From the NCBI GenBank assembly GCA_913774355.1, contig CAJYGB010000017.1, forward strand, positions 1 through 64,000: a stretch of 64,000 nt of DNA, read 5' to 3'. Source of the stretch: an uncultured Chryseobacterium sp. Its GTDB lineage: Bacteria > Bacteroidota > Bacteroidia > Flavobacteriales > Weeksellaceae. Below the pieces are notes generated by a model. It searched no databases. It was not told where the DNA came from and worked only from the letters and a program-made list of their open reading frames with translations. Every line of letters begins with the position of its first letter. Positions within the stretch are counted from its first letter, which is position 1. Positions 25,539 to 34,246 of this stretch are shown piece by piece. The position numbers and the translations under genes are program-made.

Positions 25539-27377
25539 ATGAAACGAATATTATTTTTTGCCGGGATATGCTTTTTTACCAATGCTTTTTCCCAATCTCT
25601 ACAGGAGCCTTGTAACTTTGATAAGGCCCAGGCTTCTATTGAAGCCAAACATCCGAATGTAAAAAAGGCCCGCCTGGAAGCGGAAGCCCGCCTTTTGGCT
25701 ACGGATATTCAGAAATACCTGAACAGCCAGGGCATTACAGGTAAAAATACGGCGGATACGGTGTATGATATTCCTGTAGTCGTACACCTGATGAATGACG
25801 GAACCACTCCGCTGAAAACGGATGCGGAAATAAACGCATGGATAGATAATTGCAATAAATTTTACAGCACCACCTTCGGTGGGGAATGGTATACGACGGC
25901 TCAGGGAGGGACGGTAATCCCTTTCCGGCTGGTTCTTGCCAAGAGAAATGCATCATGCAACGCTACCAACGGAATCGTTCAGGTAAATGTAACCGCTACC
26001 TATCCTCAATACTCCGCAAAAGGATTGAATTCGGACAATACGGACGGCGTATCTGCCGATCAGGCCAGAGCCCTCTCCAGATGGGATACCAATCTATACT
26101 ATAATATCTATGTGGTAAATACTTTCGATTCCGTTCCCCTGTCCAATACAGCGGGACTTCAGGGATATGCAAGCTTCCCTACCAATCCGGATGCTTCTTT
26201 TGATAGTTTTATGAAAGCTTCGGTTGTGACTAATTCTTCAGATCCTACAACGCTGCCTCACGAATTCGGACATTCCATGGGATTGCATCATCCTTTCAAT
26301 ACAGGTTCGGAAACGGCCTGTCCTACCGTTACGGCAGGAGGCTGCGCTACAGACAACGATATGGTGTGCGATACGCCTTCCACAAAGAGCCTGCTGAGCG
26401 TACAGGCATCCTCGCTGCCGTCCAATTCCTCATCCAATCCTTGTGATGCTGCGGGCTGGAACAATGTACAGTATAATGTAATGAATTATACCCCTTCCAA
26501 CAGATTATTTACAGCAGGACAGAAGAACAGGGCGGTAACCCTTTTTATGCAGAACCGTAAAAACCTTACCAAATCGCTGGGTGGCATAGCTCCCGGAGGT
26601 TCTTCCAATCCTGTGATCTCCAGCACAAGCTGTATTCCCAATAATACCGCTCAGAACACGGGCGATTATAATTTCGGACCTACGTATGTGAAGATCGGGG
26701 ATATCGAAAATACGTCAGCCGCTTCTTCTACATCAAACAACAACAAGGTGTATTACGATTATGCGGCCTACAGCTGTACTTCTACGGCATACAAAACCAA
26801 CCTTTCGGTCATGAGCAACCCTCAGACCCTAACGGTAGCCTGCAGTACAAATGCAAATAATTTTTCTGTATGGATCGATTATAATAACAACGGAAGCTTT
26901 CAAAGCAATGAGCTGGTTATCAACAACCAGTCTGTGGCCCCGGGAGCAAATACAAATCTTACTTTCAATATTCCGGCAACCGGCGTTGTGCTGAATACTC
27001 CGCTCAGAATGCGTATAATCGCAGATTCAAACAATATGAGCACTGCTCCGTGCGGTCAGCTGGCTTACGGGCAGGTAGAAGATTATGAAGTTTCCATCGT
27101 GAGCAGTACCCTGGCAACACAGGAAGATAACGTTAAAAACCAGGATTTTGTACTTTATCCGAATCCATCTGAAAACGGGATATTCAACATCAAAACACCG
27201 GTAAATACCGTATTGGATATTCAGGTACTGGATGTGTCCGGCAGAATTGTTTACAAAACTCAGGAAAAAGCACAGAACGGAATGGTAAGAATAGATTCCC
27301 ATCTTACCAAAGGCAATTATGTAGTGAAAATAAATGCCGGAGGAAAAGTAAAGAGCGAAAAATTAATTATAAAGTAA
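25539..27377 (+). CDS. Secreted M43-family (pappalysin) zinc metalloprotease with GEVED and T9SS type A sorting domains
   Basis: The Met of MKRILFFAGIC is the start: it gives a clean signal peptide and lies downstream of the promoter. The 612-residue protein has the extended zinc motif HEFGHSMGLHH, with His241, Glu242, His245 and His251, and the downstream Met-turn NVMNYTPSN, as in M43 cytophagalysins. A GEVED domain occupies about residues 385-530 and ends in GQVEDYEVSI. The last about 75 residues (FVLYPNPSENGIFNIKTP...KSEKLIIK) are a T9SS type A C-terminal domain, so the protein is secreted through the outer membrane by the type IX system and cleaved. It is likely an extracellular nutrient protease. 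Confidence 0.95.
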   Translation: MKRILFFAGICFFTNAFSQSLQEPCNFDKAQASIEAKHPNVKKARLEAEARLLATDIQKYLNSQGITGKNTADTVYDIPVVVHLMNDGTTPLKTDAEINAWIDNCNKFYSTTFGGEWYTTAQGGTVIPFRLVLAKRNASCNATNGIVQVNVTATYPQYSAKGLNSDNTDGVSADQARALSRWDTNLYYNIYVVNTFDSVPLSNTAGLQGYASFPTNPDASFDSFMKASVVTNSSDPTTLPHEFGHSMGLHHPFNTGSETACPTVTAGGCATDNDMVCDTPSTKSLLSVQASSLPSNSSSNPCDAAGWNNVQYNVMNYTPSNRLFTAGQKNRAVTLFMQNRKNLTKSLGGIAPGGSSNPVISSTSCIPNNTAQNTGDYNFGPTYVKIGDIENTSAASSTSNNNKVYYDYAAYSCTSTAYKTNLSVMSNPQTLTVACSTNANNFSVWIDYNNNGSFQSNELVINNQSVAPGANTNLTFNIPATGVVLNTPLRMRIIADSNNMSTAPCGQLAYGQVEDYEVSIVSSTLATQEDNVKNQDFVLYPNPSENGIFNIKTPVNTVLDIQVLDVSGRIVYKTQEKAQNGMVRIDSHLTKGNYVVKINAGGKVKSEKLIIK

Positions 27378-27398
27378 GTATTTCATGTTTTTACTCTT

Positions 27399-27429
27399 AA
27401 AAGTGCTCTCGAAAGAGAGTGCTTTTTTT
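27399..27429 (+). terminator. Terminator after the M43 protease
   Basis: AAAGTGCTCTC pairs with GAGAGTGCTTT around a GAAA tetraloop, with two G-T pairs, followed by a T run. Confidence 0.85.
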
Positions 27430-27586
27430 GTATCTAAAATTTATCCTGCTCATTCATAGGAAGGCAAAAGAATTGGATCATATTCAGATAGACTCATAAT
27501 TATGACAGTCATATTTCTTAATATAAATTTAAAGAGAATTATGGATGAATGCTTTCATTAAAATTTCTTTATTATTTAAAAAAAAC

Positions 27587-27594
27587 TAATTTTG
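27587..27594 (+). promoter_or_regulatory. -7 promoter element of the TPR-LuxR gene
   Basis: TAATTTTG (TAnnTTTG) ends 12 nt before the ATG at 27607, implying a leader of fewer than 10 nt. An in-frame TTG at 27592 lies within the box and is not the start. Confidence 0.6.
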
Positions 27595-27606
27595 CATCAT
27601 CTTTTT

Positions 27607-28833
27607 ATGAATAAAATTGTCGTTTTTTTATTGCTGATCTCCTGTGTCCTAAAGTCACAGAACATCCATTTTCCCGCCCTGGAAAAAGAAATTATCCATA
27701 ATAACCAACTAGGAAAACATGATCAGTCTCAAAAAGTACTTCTTGAGATTTTAGACAATAAAAACATTACCCTGAAAGATGAGGTGTCTGTAAATTTCCT
27801 GCTGGCAAGCACCTTCCGCAGCCTGAATGATTATCCCACTACGGTAAAATATCTGGAAAAAAGCATGGAGCTGGCAAAAGACCTTCCCGAAACGGAAGAT
27901 TCCCTGCGGATGCATATAAAGTCTGAAATGGCTTTCAATTATTTCGATCATCATAAATATGCAGAATCAGATCGAATAATGCAGGATATTATAAAACTGA
28001 ATTTCAGGAATTTGGATCCCGTGGACAAAGCCTACATTATTATGCAGATCGCATATTTAAAATACCTGAAAAAAGATTTTTCCGTTTCTGAAAGGATGTA
28101 TGAGGAAAGTTTAAGTATACTGAAGCAGGTATCACCCTGCAATCAACCGGTGGTCCTGGTAAAAAAGATGCAGCTGTACGGTGAATTGAACAAGATGGAC
28201 TCGGTCAGTAACATTTATGAAAGATGTGTGGCCATAGCCGGTCAGTGTTCGATCCTGAAGTATAAAATTTATGCTACGGAGGAACTCTTGGAGATTTATA
28301 AAAAAAGAGAGAATGCCGCGAAAGTTTTTCAGTACGTTAAAATCCTGGACTCGCTGCGGAATATAGATAACCGGGAAGCCAAGCTTTCTAAGATGCAGAT
28401 CGATAATCAGAAAGACCTGAAGAAAGAAGATGTTGAGGAAGAAGAGGGATTTTTCTGGAAAAGCATTTTGCTGGAAGTTTCGGCGGTCTGCCTTCTTATT
28501 GCAGGGTTTATTTTTTACCGAAAATCCCGGAAATATAAGAAGGAGAAATCTGATATGAGCGCAAATCTCCAGGAAATACAAGAAAATCAGGTGCCGGTCT
28601 ATGAAAACCATGCCGAAGGACAGATAGATACAGACCTGCACGAAAACAAACTTACCGACAGGCAGAAAGAGCTCCTGGAACTGATGGCCAAAGGCCTTTC
28701 CAATAAAGAGATTGCCGAAAAGCTTTTTATTTCCGAAAATACGGTAAAGTATCATATCAAAAATATTTATCTTGCTTTAGGATTAAAAGACCGGAAAGAA
28801 CTGTTCCTGAAAATCGCTTCAAAGAATAAGTAG
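27607..28833 (+). CDS. TPR-repeat, membrane-anchored LuxR-type transcriptional regulator
   Basis: A 408-residue protein. An N-terminal signal or anchor (MNKIVVFLLLISCVLKSQ) is followed by a helical TPR-like region (about 25-270) predicted to face the periplasm. One transmembrane helix lies at about 288-307 (LLEVSAVCLLIAGFIFY), then a charged linker. The C-terminal LuxR/NarL helix-turn-helix is at about 345-403 (KLTDRQKELLELMAKGLSNK; NTVKYHIKNIYLALGLKDRK). This one-component layout would let a periplasmic input directly change DNA binding; the signal is unknown. It has the same layout as the gene at 44008 but with a different DNA-binding fold. It has no operon partner. Confidence 0.9.
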   Translation: MNKIVVFLLLISCVLKSQNIHFPALEKEIIHNNQLGKHDQSQKVLLEILDNKNITLKDEVSVNFLLASTFRSLNDYPTTVKYLEKSMELAKDLPETEDSLRMHIKSEMAFNYFDHHKYAESDRIMQDIIKLNFRNLDPVDKAYIIMQIAYLKYLKKDFSVSERMYEESLSILKQVSPCNQPVVLVKKMQLYGELNKMDSVSNIYERCVAIAGQCSILKYKIYATEELLEIYKKRENAAKVFQYVKILDSLRNIDNREAKLSKMQIDNQKDLKKEDVEEEEGFFWKSILLEVSAVCLLIAGFIFYRKSRKYKKEKSDMSANLQEIQENQVPVYENHAEGQIDTDLHENKLTDRQKELLELMAKGLSNKEIAEKLFISENTVKYHIKNIYLALGLKDRKELFLKIASKNK

Positions 28834-29169
28834 TCTGTAAGAGTTAGCGTAAATTCCAGATAAAGCAGGAGAAAAAGACTTGAAGAGGGAAGCTGGATGG
28901 CATAAGTTTCTTTGGTTAATGGATTACCAATAATTTTTAATATCAAATGATCTTGTCCTTTCTGTTAAGGATGAACGCTTATTTAAAAATCCTCTGATTA
29001 TAATTCTGCTTTCTTCGGGTTTACATTAAATTATTGAAAGGAATTGAACATTATTAAAATCACTTTACACGAAGTGTCATCTGTGAAAATTTGCGAATCT
29101 GTACAAAATAATAAAAGATAAAAACCTCAAAGTAAGCTTTGAGGTTTTAATTGAAATATCATATAAAGA
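28834..29169. other. Convergent intergenic region with a bidirectional hairpin
   Basis: A 336-nt AT-rich spacer between the TPR-LuxR gene and the DUF4407 gene, which face each other. Apart from the hairpin at 29121-29148 I see nothing. Confidence 0.5.
29121..29148 (-). terminator. Terminator of the DUF4407 gene
   Basis: AAAACCTCAAAG (29121-29132) and CTTTGAGGTTTT (29137-29148) form a perfect 12-bp stem with loop TAAG. Both sides carry A/T runs, so it can act in both directions. Confidence 0.9.
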
Positions 29170-30240
29170 TTATTTACCGAGGTTATCCTTAAAATCATCG
29201 ATCCGGAAGTCGGTTAGGGCATTTCCTTTTTCTACTTTTTCTTTTGAATACAGACGGAAATCGTTTTCCGTTTTTTCCAGGAGATAATCGTAAGGTCCGA
29301 CGTGGGAAATCAGTTTTACCAGTACCGGCGAAATCTCAAGGCAGATGAAAAGTCCCATGATAAACGTTGCCGCCAATCCGATGATCGCAGAATTTTTTCC
29401 CAATTCGTCCAATGCCTGCAGCCTTGCCGCAAACCCGTTGAATTTATCTTCAAATGTTTCCGTGGATTTTCTTTCGGTTTCAAGATTGGTGTAAACTTTA
29501 GAAATTTCCTTGTCCAGATACTCCAGGCGCGGAGCGGCCTGCCTGCGGTAATTTTCCAGGTCCAGCCTTCTCTGTTCTTTCAGTTCCTGCTTACGTTTGG
29601 CATTTGGTCCGAAACCTTCCTTACCACTGGTTAACCCGGATTGTTTTCCAAGGATCTCTTTTTCCAGCTCTACGGATGCGGAGTCATAGGATTTCTGATA
29701 GTAGGCAATTTTATCGGAAATCTGTTTCTTTTCAGTTTCAAAAGGTCCGCTCTGCTGAAGAATCCGGCCGCTCATTTCTCCCTGAAGCTGTTTTTTATTT
29801 CTTTGAATGATGGTATTCAATTGTTTGTTTACCTCTTTCTCAAAAATTTTGAGCTCTAAAGGTTTGGAGATAATGATCCCCAGAAAAGTCGCCAGGATCA
29901 GTCTTGGAATGGCCATCAGAACCTGATTCCACCAGGTTCCCGTTTTTTTGATGGAAGAAACGATGTAACGGTCCAGGTTAAAGATCATTAGTCCCCACAA
30001 GACGCCGAAGCCGATGGCCGTCCAGATCTCATCGAAGACCGTGTACATGGCGTAGCCTGCGGAAAGTGTGGCAAAAACTGCCGTAAACAGGACAATGCCG
30101 CCGATTCCGGCAAATTTGTTCCATTCGCTCGGTGTTTTTCTCAGGATGTGAATGTTTCCTCCGGAGCAGATTATAAGAAACTTCTGGAACCAATTGATGT
30201 GATGATTCGCTTGATTTATAGTTTGTTGGTTGTTTTTCAT
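29170..30240 (-). CDS. DUF4407 membrane protein
   Basis: The Met at 30240 (MKNNQQTINQ) is preferred over one at 30258, because the latter would overlap the -7 promoter box. It gives 356 residues. Three or four transmembrane helices lie in the first half (IGGIVLFTAVFATLSAGYAM; TAIGFGVLWGLMIFNLDRYI; PRLILATFLGIIISKPLELK) and another near residue 295 (IIGLAATFIMGLFICLEISP). Between them is a long coiled-coil-like charged region (about 150-280). The NLDRYIVSSIKKTG and SKPLELKIFEKE segments are typical of the family. Its function is unknown. It is monocistronic. Confidence 0.92.
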   Translation of the reverse strand: MKNNQQTINQANHHINWFQKFLIICSGGNIHILRKTPSEWNKFAGIGGIVLFTAVFATLSAGYAMYTVFDEIWTAIGFGVLWGLMIFNLDRYIVSSIKKTGTWWNQVLMAIPRLILATFLGIIISKPLELKIFEKEVNKQLNTIIQRNKKQLQGEMSGRILQQSGPFETEKKQISDKIAYYQKSYDSASVELEKEILGKQSGLTSGKEGFGPNAKRKQELKEQRRLDLENYRRQAAPRLEYLDKEISKVYTNLETERKSTETFEDKFNGFAARLQALDELGKNSAIIGLAATFIMGLFICLEISPVLVKLISHVGPYDYLLEKTENDFRLYSKEKVEKGNALTDFRIDDFKDNLGK

Positions 30241-30255
30241 GACAGAAAATTTATA

Positions 30256-30263
30256 CAAAGGTA
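30256..30263 (-). promoter_or_regulatory. -7 promoter element of the DUF4407 gene
   Basis: On the minus strand this reads TACCTTTG (TAnnTTTG), 15 nt before the ATG at 30240. Confidence 0.65.
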
Positions 30264-30408
30264 CTACTAAAATCTATACCAATGTAAAAGATAGTATTAT
30301 GTTTTACCAAGTATGGCTGCTTAGATAGTTATTTGGTTGTTAACCAGTAAATTAAATTTATTCCTGAAATATTCTTATCTTTAAGTAACAATCATTAAAA
30401 ATTTAAAT

Positions 30409-30819
30409 ATGAAAAATGTAATCAGCTTCTCTCTGCTGTGCCTTACAGTGACTTTAACTTCATGTAAAAAAGAAGATAAAATTGATGACGACCTTAAAGA
30501 AGTGGCGGCAAACATCAACAAGACCACACCTCAGATCCTTGCCGATGGGGTTCGCCTGGATAGTGTTTCGGTACAGCCCGGTAAAATTTTCAGGTATAAT
30601 TATACTTTAACGGATGACACCAAAGACGCGGTAAGTCCGGATCAGATCGAGACCTTTAAAACCTCTGCCAAAGAAGGGGCATTGCGTGTAGTGAAAACAT
30701 CTCCGGAAATAAAGGAATTTCGGGATCGGGATGTAACCATGGTCTATACTTACTACGATAAGGACGGTAAGAAAACGGCAGATTTTAAAATTACACCCGA
30801 CGAATACAAAGCAAAATAA
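30409..30819 (+). CDS. Small lipoprotein of unknown function
   Basis: A 136-residue lipoprotein (TVTLTSC, Cys19). The mature part is charged and hydrophilic (KKEDKIDDDLKEVAANINKT) with a mixed alpha/beta pattern, including a repeated YTYYDKDGKKTADF-type strand near the C-terminus. No family was recognised. The gene is flanked by a promoter-like TATCTTTA about 15 nt upstream of a purine-poor leader and by a terminator at 30841, so it stands alone. It is convergent with ruvC. Confidence 0.8.
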   Translation: MKNVISFSLLCLTVTLTSCKKEDKIDDDLKEVAANINKTTPQILADGVRLDSVSVQPGKIFRYNYTLTDDTKDAVSPDQIETFKTSAKEGALRVVKTSPEIKEFRDRDVTMVYTYYDKDGKKTADFKITPDEYKAK

Positions 30820-30839
30820 AATTCGGTAAAGAATAATAA

Positions 30840-30876
30840 ATCCCGCGAATATTGTATTCTGCGGGATCTTTTATTT
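30840..30876. terminator. Bidirectional terminator between the lipoprotein gene and ruvC
   Basis: ATCCCGC with GAATA pairs with TATTC and GCGGGAT around TTG, giving a long stem from 30840 to 30867. A T-rich tail follows on the plus side and an A-rich stretch lies on the other. Confidence 0.85.
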
Positions 30877-31425
30877 TAAGCGGTCCGGATTCTGTTTCAG
30901 GAAACTTTCCCAGCCGGTATACGATTTTGTGTCTGCAATTGTTCCGGAGTTGAAATGGTGGCAGACGGCAACGGCCAAGCCATCGGAGGCATCGAGGTAT
31001 TTGGTCGGGAATTCTTTTAATTTCAGAAGGTTTTGCAGCATTCCCGCGACTTGTTCCTTACTGGCATTTCCGTTTCCGGTAATGGCCATTTTTATTTTTT
31101 TCGGAGAATATTCCGTAATGGGAATATTGCGATAAAGACTGGCTGCCATGGCTACACCCTGTGCCCGGCCCAGTTTCAGCATACTCTGTACGTTTTTACC
31201 GTAGAAAGGGGCTTCCAATGCTACTTCATCCGGATGAAATTCATCGATAAGCGCCAGGGTTTTATCAAAAATATATTTGAGTTTAGTTTCGTGGTTGGGA
31301 TATTTGTGAAGCAACAATTCATGGATCGATATCATCTCCATTTTGCCTTTTTTCACGGAAATAATTCCAAAACCCATCACCGTTGTTCCGGGGTCGATTC
31401 CTAAAATAATCTTCTCTGCAATCAT
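30871..31425 (-). CDS. ruvC: Crossover junction endodeoxyribonuclease RuvC
   Basis: A Holliday-junction resolvase of 184 residues that makes paired nicks with RuvAB during recombinational repair. The catalytic acid set is visible: Asp11 in GIDPGT, Glu71 in LEAPF, and Asp145 and Asp148 in LDASDGLAVA. The start is the Met of MIAEKIILGID at 31425. An in-frame Met at 31491 would put 22 unrelated residues in front and lie upstream of the promoter box. The box is only 5 nt before the chosen ATG, so the message may be nearly leaderless. The stop lies in the terminator shared with the neighbouring lipoprotein gene. Confidence 0.97.
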   Translation of the reverse strand: MIAEKIILGIDPGTTVMGFGIISVKKGKMEMISIHELLLHKYPNHETKLKYIFDKTLALIDEFHPDEVALEAPFYGKNVQSMLKLGRAQGVAMAASLYRNIPITEYSPKKIKMAITGNGNASKEQVAGMLQNLLKLKEFPTKYLDASDGLAVAVCHHFNSGTIADTKSYTGWESFLKQNPDRLK

Positions 31426-31430
31426 TGGGA

Positions 31431-31438
31431 CAAAGATA
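31431..31438 (-). promoter_or_regulatory. -7 promoter element of ruvC
   Basis: Reads TATCTTTG on the minus strand and ends 5 nt before the ATG, implying an almost leaderless transcript. Confidence 0.6.
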
Positions 31439-31793
31439 TGATTTTCTAACCTTTTATGGAGAAATAAGGAATTAATGTTTCGGTGCTTCAACTATAAATT
31501 TCGGCTATATAACTTTAAAACACGTTTTAATTCTAAATATTTTAAAATTAAGAAGTTAAGGTTTAAATTCTTAACTTTTTCCGTTAATCAGCTGAATTAA
31601 TTACGTCAATTCTCAAGATTTCTTACTGTTAAAATTGAGAATAAACTTCGTTTATTTGAATGAAGTACATTAAGTAGAGTTCATGAAAAATTATCAGATA
31701 CCATTTAAACAGGGTTTTAAAATCAATAATTTTTTTTTAATTCTAAAATTAGAAACAATAAAATTAAATCATAATACATAAGAAAATTATGTA

Positions 31794-31801
31794 TAGATTT
31801 G
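31794..31801 (+). promoter_or_regulatory. -7 promoter element of the PadR operon
   Basis: TAGATTTG matches TAnnTTTG, 21 nt before the TTG start at 31823. No clear -33 element is present. Confidence 0.5.
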
Positions 31802-31822
31802 TAAGGTATAAAAGATTCGATA

Positions 31823-32146
31823 TTGAAAAAGAACAGTCTTTACAAAGGAACATTGCAGAACATCATTCTGAAGCTGCTTGCCAAGGAAGTGAAAATGTAT
31901 GGCTACCAGATTACCCAGCGTGCGAAAGAACTTACCCAAGGTGAGCTGGAAATGACGGAAGGCGCGCTGTATCCTCTTCTCCATAAGTTGGAAGCGGAAG
32001 GAATGATTACTTCCGAAATTCAGAAGATCAACGGAAGAGACCGCAAATATTATCTGTTGACCGACAAGGGAAAAAAACAGCAAGTCACACAGGAAGAGGA
32101 AATGAAAAGCTATTTGTTTAACTTAAATACCATTTTTAATATATGA
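31823..32146 (+). CDS. PadR-family transcriptional regulator
   Basis: A 107-residue winged-helix protein starting with TTG (MKKNSLYKGTLQNIILKLLA). The PadR signature is clear: KMYGYQITQRAKELTQGELE, then MTEGALYPLLHKLEAEGMIT, and the wing region NGRDRKYYLLTDKGKK. PadR proteins are usually repressors acting as dimers. Its stop overlaps the start of the first membrane-protein gene (ATGA), so the regulator and three membrane proteins form one operon. Such PadR/membrane-protein pairs usually control their own expression. Confidence 0.95.
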   Translation: MKKNSLYKGTLQNIILKLLAKEVKMYGYQITQRAKELTQGELEMTEGALYPLLHKLEAEGMITSEIQKINGRDRKYYLLTDKGKKQQVTQEEEMKSYLFNLNTIFNI

Positions 32147-32757
32147 TTTCATTGGAACAGGAAAAGCAGATTACCGCTTATCTGAATTCGAAAAAATTGT
32201 CACCTCAAATACTTGATGAGATTAAAGATCATTTCATAATGCAAATAGGGGGTCTTATGGAAAATGAAAATATGGGTTTCCATGAAGCATTTCTAATGGC
32301 CCGAATCAGCTGGCAAAAAGAGCTTGAAATGGTAAAGGCAGACTTTTTCTCATTCAGGAAAATAGCGAGAATAGAGAAAGAGCTTTTGCAGAGAAGATTT
32401 AATAAAATTACGCTTACGGCATTACTTGTTTCACTCATCTCTGCCGGTATTTATGTAGTTGCAGATGAAGTTTATGATTACTTCCAGATTTTCGCCTTGA
32501 TTGCATTTGCGTCAACCGTATTATTCGGAATTTTTTCCGGGAAAATAAAATTTACTGACTACCAACGGACAAGTTTTCATCCTCTGATCATAAGAAATCT
32601 CATCCTCGGTATGATTATTTTTCCGGCAGGATGCTATTTCTCGGGAGAATATGAATTCTGGAAACCGGTTTGCAATCAGCTGGTTATTTTTTATTCGGTG
32701 ACGATACAGATTCAGCTGCTTTATTTCAGAATTAAAAAGATTAATGTTTTGGTTTAA
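32143..32757 (+). CDS. PadR-linked membrane protein (copy 1)
   Basis: A 204-residue protein with a cytoplasmic N-terminal helical region (about 1-80) of the HAAS type: LEQEKQITAYLNSKKLSPQI, LDEIKDHFIMQIGGLMENEN and FHEAFLMARISWQKELEMVK. Four transmembrane helices follow (TLTALLVSLISAGIYVVADE; IFALIAFASTVLFGIFSGKI; IIRNLILGMIIFPAGCYFSG; PVCNQLVIFYSVTIQIQLLY). It is distantly related to the two downstream genes, mostly in the N-terminal region. The function is unknown. Small membrane proteins next to PadR regulators are often implicated in envelope or drug responses, but nothing here proves this. Confidence 0.9.
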   Translation: MISLEQEKQITAYLNSKKLSPQILDEIKDHFIMQIGGLMENENMGFHEAFLMARISWQKELEMVKADFFSFRKIARIEKELLQRRFNKITLTALLVSLISAGIYVVADEVYDYFQIFALIAFASTVLFGIFSGKIKFTDYQRTSFHPLIIRNLILGMIIFPAGCYFSGEYEFWKPVCNQLVIFYSVTIQIQLLYFRIKKINVLV

Positions 32758-32771
32758 ACAAGAGAGATAAA

Positions 32772-33506
32772 ATGATAACTACAGAACAGGAACAGCAAGT
32801 TACCGACTATCTTATTTTTCACAGGCTTCCGCTGGATATTCTGCTGGAAGTAAAAGACCACATGATTTCCCAGGTGGCGGATATTCAGGCAGAAGAAAAC
32901 ATGAGTTTTGAGGAGGCTTTCCATAAAACGCAGAAATTGTGGGAAAGTGAATTTAAACTGACAAGCTATTCCTTTTTTTACAAAGAACCGATTCCTGTAA
33001 TCTTAAAAAAAATCGTAAAGGAAAAGTATTTTGACTTGTTTAAAAAATCCTTGCTTTTAGGACTGGCATCTTTTACCGTTAATTTATTGCTGGTATATTT
33101 TTCGGCAGATCATGAAATATACAACGATCTTTTTCGGTTCTGTAACTCGCTTATTGTCATGGTTCCCTTTTCATATTGGGCTTTAAGTAAAAATATAAGA
33201 AGATACATGAAAAAAGATTTTAAATACCGGGAGAAATCATTTTTTACGATATATCAACGGAATTTCGGAATGCTTTGTATTTGTGGAAATATCATTTTTC
33301 AACTTATTATCCGTGACGATAAACATGTTTTCAGATTTTTCCATACAAGCGATCCTGTAGCTGTATTTCCGCTTGTATTATCGCTTACCCTGCCTTACAT
33401 CCTTCATGCCATTATATTTTTCGTGCTTATCAGTTTTTATGCGCACAAAAAGTCTCTTGATAAAATGCAGGGCTTTCTGAATACCGGCACCGTGCAAGCT
33501 AATTAA
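32772..33506 (+). CDS. PadR-linked membrane protein (copy 2)
   Basis: A 244-residue protein. The first about 60 residues (FHRLPLDILLEVKDHMISQV; then ADIQAEENMSFEEAFHKTQK) are nearly identical to those of the next gene, including at DNA level, while the C-terminal membrane half, with four or five helices, diverges. This marks a tandem duplication in which the N-terminal domain stayed conserved. It starts 15 nt after the previous stop. The conserved N-terminal domain is a probable protein-interaction region; the function is otherwise unknown. Confidence 0.9.
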   Translation: MITTEQEQQVTDYLIFHRLPLDILLEVKDHMISQVADIQAEENMSFEEAFHKTQKLWESEFKLTSYSFFYKEPIPVILKKIVKEKYFDLFKKSLLLGLASFTVNLLLVYFSADHEIYNDLFRFCNSLIVMVPFSYWALSKNIRRYMKKDFKYREKSFFTIYQRNFGMLCICGNIIFQLIIRDDKHVFRFFHTSDPVAVFPLVLSLTLPYILHAIIFFVLISFYAHKKSLDKMQGFLNTGTVQAN

Positions 33507-33517
33507 AACTAAACTGT

Positions 33518-34237
33518 ATGTATTCAAATCAAGAAGAAAAACAGATAACCGATTATCTTTTGCTCCATAAGCTACCACTGGATATTCTGCTGGAAGTGAA
33601 AGACCACATGATATCTCAGGTTGCAGATATTCAGGCTGAAGAAAACATGAGTTTTGAGCAGGCTTTTCATCAGACCCAGAAATTGTGGGAAAGTGAATTT
33701 CGGATGACAAAATATTCCGTTTTCTACGCAGAAGAAATTCCTGTTATTGTCAGGAAAATTGTCAGTGCCAGAAATAATAGCCTCCTTAAAAAAGCTTTCC
33801 TGCTGGGGATTATCTCTTTAGCCGTCAGTTTTTTATCTGTTTATCTGGTAAACGATGTGGATCTTTACTCGGATTTTTTCAGGATACAGAACGGGTTATT
33901 TATTGTTGTTCCCATCGTTATCTGGGCCTATAATTATAAAATACTAAAGTATATCAAGCATGATTATAAGTACCAAAACAAACTGTTTTATACTCTGTAT
34001 CAGCAAAACGCAGCCTTAAGCCTTTCAATGATAGGATTGATGGGGCAAATCATCGTAAAAGACGGAAAATACCCATATCTGTTTTTCAGAGAGAATGATT
34101 ACGGAGAGATCGGATATGTGGTGGTAACATTGCTTTTACCCTACATCGTGCAGGTACTGATTATTTTTGTGATGATGAGTTTTTTCGAGCATAAGAAAGC
34201 TTTGGTCAGGGTAGAGCGGTTTCTCAGCACCGGATAA
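33518..34237 (+). CDS. PadR-linked membrane protein (copy 3)
   Basis: A 239-residue protein, 12 nt after copy 2. The N-terminal domain is almost the same as in copy 2 (LHKLPLDILLEVKDHMISQV; ENMSFEQAFHQTQKLWESEF). The membrane half shares the pattern but less sequence (LLGIISLAVSFLSVYLVND; QNGLFIVVPIVIWAYNYKI; YIVQVLIIFVMMSFFEHKKA). The final FFEHKKALVRVERFLSTG matches YAHKKSLDKMQGFLNTG of copy 2. It is convergent with the serine hydrolase gene. A gene-conversion event in the N-terminal region is a possible explanation for the uneven identity. Confidence 0.9.
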   Translation: MYSNQEEKQITDYLLLHKLPLDILLEVKDHMISQVADIQAEENMSFEQAFHQTQKLWESEFRMTKYSVFYAEEIPVIVRKIVSARNNSLLKKAFLLGIISLAVSFLSVYLVNDVDLYSDFFRIQNGLFIVVPIVIWAYNYKILKYIKHDYKYQNKLFYTLYQQNAALSLSMIGLMGQIIVKDGKYPYLFFRENDYGEIGYVVVTLLLPYIVQVLIIFVMMSFFEHKKALVRVERFLSTG

Positions 34238-34246
34238 ATTACATTT

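Larger units (their letters stand above)
31426..31822. other. Divergent intergenic region between ruvC and padR-like gene
   Basis: A 397-nt AT-rich spacer with a -7 box at each end (31431-31438 minus and 31794-31801 plus). The centre holds no ORF or hairpin that I can support. Confidence 0.55.
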
